Source: Mucilaginibacter tolerans | Lineage (GTDB): Bacteria; Bacteroidota; Bacteroidia; Sphingobacteriales; Sphingobacteriaceae | Assembly (NCBI RefSeq): GCF_030519375.1 | Contig: NZ_JAUMKB010000006.1 | Span: 186,001-250,000 of the forward strand | Direction: 5' to 3' | DNA: 64,000 bases | In this document: piece after piece, positions 62,436 to 64,000 of the stretch | How positions within the stretch are numbered: position 1 is the first letter of the stretch | Layout of the letters: every line of letters starts with the position of its first letter | Made by a program: the position numbers and the translations under genes | The notes under the pieces: generated by a model | What the model saw: the letters and a program-made list of their open reading frames with translations, nothing else | Told to the model about the DNA's origin: nothing | The model's database searches: none

Positions 62436-63290
62436 TCAATTTATGGTACAATCATATTTAGAGGTAATAACGGCGGTACCATCAACATTTATTTTAGGCG
62501 ATGTGACTTTGATTTTCATAGTGATGTTACCTTCTTTTGATAGCGGGAAATTATCTTTTATACTATAGACCATTTTACCGGTCCCTGTACCGCTCATATC
62601 AACAGATATATTCTTTACCTGAACATTCAGGCTAAAATTCGGAATCATATCAAAATAGGCTTTACCATCTGCAATCCTCACCAATTTATAAGTTACACCG
62701 GCGTCAATTTTTGCGCTCGTACCATCTTTGCCAATAGGGATGTTCATTGGTGCACCCTGTGTAAAGGAATCGCCGGGTTTTAATGGCTTATCCGGAAATT
62801 GTATCTGTTTTTGCACCATATTCATCATTTGCTGCATTTTTTTCTGGGCAGTATCACCTACGGCTTTGCCATTAGCAGAATCCAGTTTTATCTTCCAATC
62901 CTGGCTGATATGGCCGGAGGCTTTTATATCTTTTTCAGTAGCTTTTGGTGGGATAGGGAATTGTTTTCCGTTGGCACTAAGAGAAATATTGCTAATTTTA
63001 TAATCCATATTCATGGGCATGGAGTTATCGGACGCCAGCGCACCTGTTTTCATCATACCGCCCAAAGCGATAGAAAGATTAGCATCAACCGGTTGCGTTA
63101 TGCCTTGTTCTTTTAATTTATCCAATATCTGTTGATCTCCGGAAACCGTGGCATTAATTTTCATATCCACACTGATGTTGGATTGATAGTTGTGACTTGG
63201 AAGGTATTTTATCTTAAATACCACACCCTGCTGGGCCCAAAGTTGTGTGAAACCCATGCATATAAATGCAATCAAATAAATCTTTTTCAT
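62436..63290 (-). CDS. Secreted DUF6263-like protein
   Basis: The 284-residue protein has a signal peptide (MKK, hydrophobic core, LWAQQG) and a beta-rich mature part with two similar halves: an early KYLPSHNYQSNISVDMKINAT, a central KMQQMMNMVQKQIQFPDKPLKPGDSF, and IPNFSLNVQVKNISVDMSGTGTG (quoted in parts). This matches the DUF6263 group. It is not in an operon with xth, with which it converges. Function unknown. Confidence 0.8.
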   Translation of the reverse strand: MKKIYLIAFICMGFTQLWAQQGVVFKIKYLPSHNYQSNISVDMKINATVSGDQQILDKLKEQGITQPVDANLSIALGGMMKTGALASDNSMPMNMDYKISNISLSANGKQFPIPPKATEKDIKASGHISQDWKIKLDSANGKAVGDTAQKKMQQMMNMVQKQIQFPDKPLKPGDSFTQGAPMNIPIGKDGTSAKIDAGVTYKLVRIADGKAYFDMIPNFSLNVQVKNISVDMSGTGTGKMVYSIKDNFPLSKEGNITMKIKVTSPKINVDGTAVITSKYDCTIN

Positions 63291-63334
63291 AAGGCTAGCT
63301 TTTGGTATTCTATACTATTAAATATTAAAAATAA

Positions 63335-64000
63335 TCAGCTTTTAAAAGCATTCCACCCCTGGGCAGTAATCGCGTGAACCCGGCCTGACCTGGTGATCAG
63401 GTTGCATCCGGAGGAAGCTTCGGTAATATGGCCGATCACCGAAATATCCATCATCAGCTTTATTTTCTCATAGTCTACCTGCTTTATGGTAAATAATAGT
63501 TCATAATCCTCTCCACCGCTTAAAGCACAAACTGTTGGGTCCAGGTTAAATTCACGAGCGGTTTCATAGGTCATCGGATCAAGCGGAATTTTATCTTCAT
63601 AAATATTACAGCCTTTATTACTTTGTTTACAGATATGCAATATTTCCGATGCCAAGCCATCAGATATATCGATCATTGCTGTCGGCTTAATATTAAGATC
63701 CTTCAGCAATTCCACAATGTCTTTCCTGGCTTCCGGTTTAAGCTGACGCTCAATAATATAATCTTTCCCTTCCAGATCAGGCTGAATATTCGGGTTCTCA
63801 ATATAAACCATTTTTTCACGTTCCAGCAATTGCAGGCCAACATAAGCTCCTCCCAAATCACCCGAAACGCAGACCAAGTCACCTTCATGGGCCGTATTAC
63901 GGTAAGCTATATCTTTTTCATCGGCATAACCTATCGAAGTAACACTAATTACCAAACCCTGCCGGGATGAAGAAGTATCGCCCCCTACCAGATCCACATT
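63335..64000 (-). CDS. thiL: Thiamine-monophosphate kinase, C-terminal part (5' end outside window)
   Basis: ThiL phosphorylates thiamine monophosphate to thiamine diphosphate. The frame is open to the window edge; the visible part starts in the conserved VDLVGGDTSSSRQG motif, followed by GDLVCVSGDLGGAYVGLQLL, AMIDISDGLASEI and LSGGEDYELLFT, the AIR-synthase/ThiL signatures. About the first third is missing. No other thiamine gene is in view. Confidence 0.93.
   Translation of the reverse strand, partial: NVDLVGGDTSSSRQGLVISVTSIGYADEKDIAYRNTAHEGDLVCVSGDLGGAYVGLQLLEREKMVYIENPNIQPDLEGKDYIIERQLKPEARKDIVELLKDLNIKPTAMIDISDGLASEILHICKQSNKGCNIYEDKIPLDPMTYETAREFNLDPTVCALSGGEDYELLFTIKQVDYEKIKLMMDISVIGHITEASSGCNLITRSGRVHAITAQGWNAFKS

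Noticed and set aside
63291-63340. TPP riboswitch near thiL
   Set aside because: No THI-box conserved segments are visible in the short gap, and thiL's 5' end lies outside the window.

Overview
The window is a moderately AT-rich stretch of a Bacteroidota chromosome, most likely a Sphingobacteriaceae member close to Mucilaginibacter or Pedobacter (genus inferred from overall gene character only). Support comes from Bacteroidota-type promoters (TTTG / TAnnTTTG) instead of strong Shine-Dalgarno sites, many LytTR two-component pairs, a CBM9/DUF5916 outer-membrane protein, CRTAC1-like FG-GAP proteins, short lipoproteins with a Cys after 15-35 residues, and ABC permease/M1-peptidase fusions. There is no rRNA, CRISPR array, prophage or transposase gene. 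Both ends cut genes: a TPR protein at the left and thiL at the right. Layout: 1-8.7 kb holds a TPR protein, rmuC, small secreted or membrane proteins and a tandem pair of large FG-GAP/ASPIC proteins. 8.7-16 kb is housekeeping: a Bax-inhibitor-1 protein, murQ, a CtpA-type S41 protease, der, era and an initiator tRNA-Met. Three foldback repeats sit directly against the stop codons of minus-strand genes here. 16-21.9 kb holds a LytS/LytR-type pair, a serine hydrolase plus M28 peptidase pair, and two copies of a 172-bp element with terminal inverted repeats, one of which has truncated a gene. 21.9-29.3 kb is a six-gene minus-strand operon with two ABC systems, one YtrA-like GntR regulator and a clear palindromic operator at the first start codon; the largest protein carries an M1 peptidase-like domain without its zinc motif. 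29.4-39.6 kb holds a CBM9/DUF5916 protein, an acyltransferase, a peroxiredoxin / DUF2892 / FAD oxidoreductase operon preceded by a frameshifted zinc-ribbon gene, and a propeller-type sensor kinase with its regulator. 39.7-47.4 kb is the most unusual block: a possible 49-residue peptide, a GNAT/FeeM-like acyltransferase, an E1/ThiF-nitroreductase fusion (Rv1355c family), a 7TM-DISM histidine kinase, a receiver-kinase hybrid and two single-domain response regulators. It reads as an undescribed metabolite-plus-signalling system. 47.4-64 kb holds stress and small-molecule genes (cupin, monooxygenase, ATP-grasp, ArsR/AHSA1/DoxX group with double operator), a GH25 lysozyme, a lipoprotein with all hallmarks of a bilobal pepsin-type aspartic protease, a metallophosphoesterase, a second LytS/LytR pair, a GNAT protein, xth, a DUF6263 protein and thiL. 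A recurrent regulatory theme is that both LytS/LytR-type operons have a 12-bp direct repeat with a 21-bp period just upstream of the kinase promoter, as expected for LytTR-domain binding. All functional calls come from reading motifs; no database search was run.
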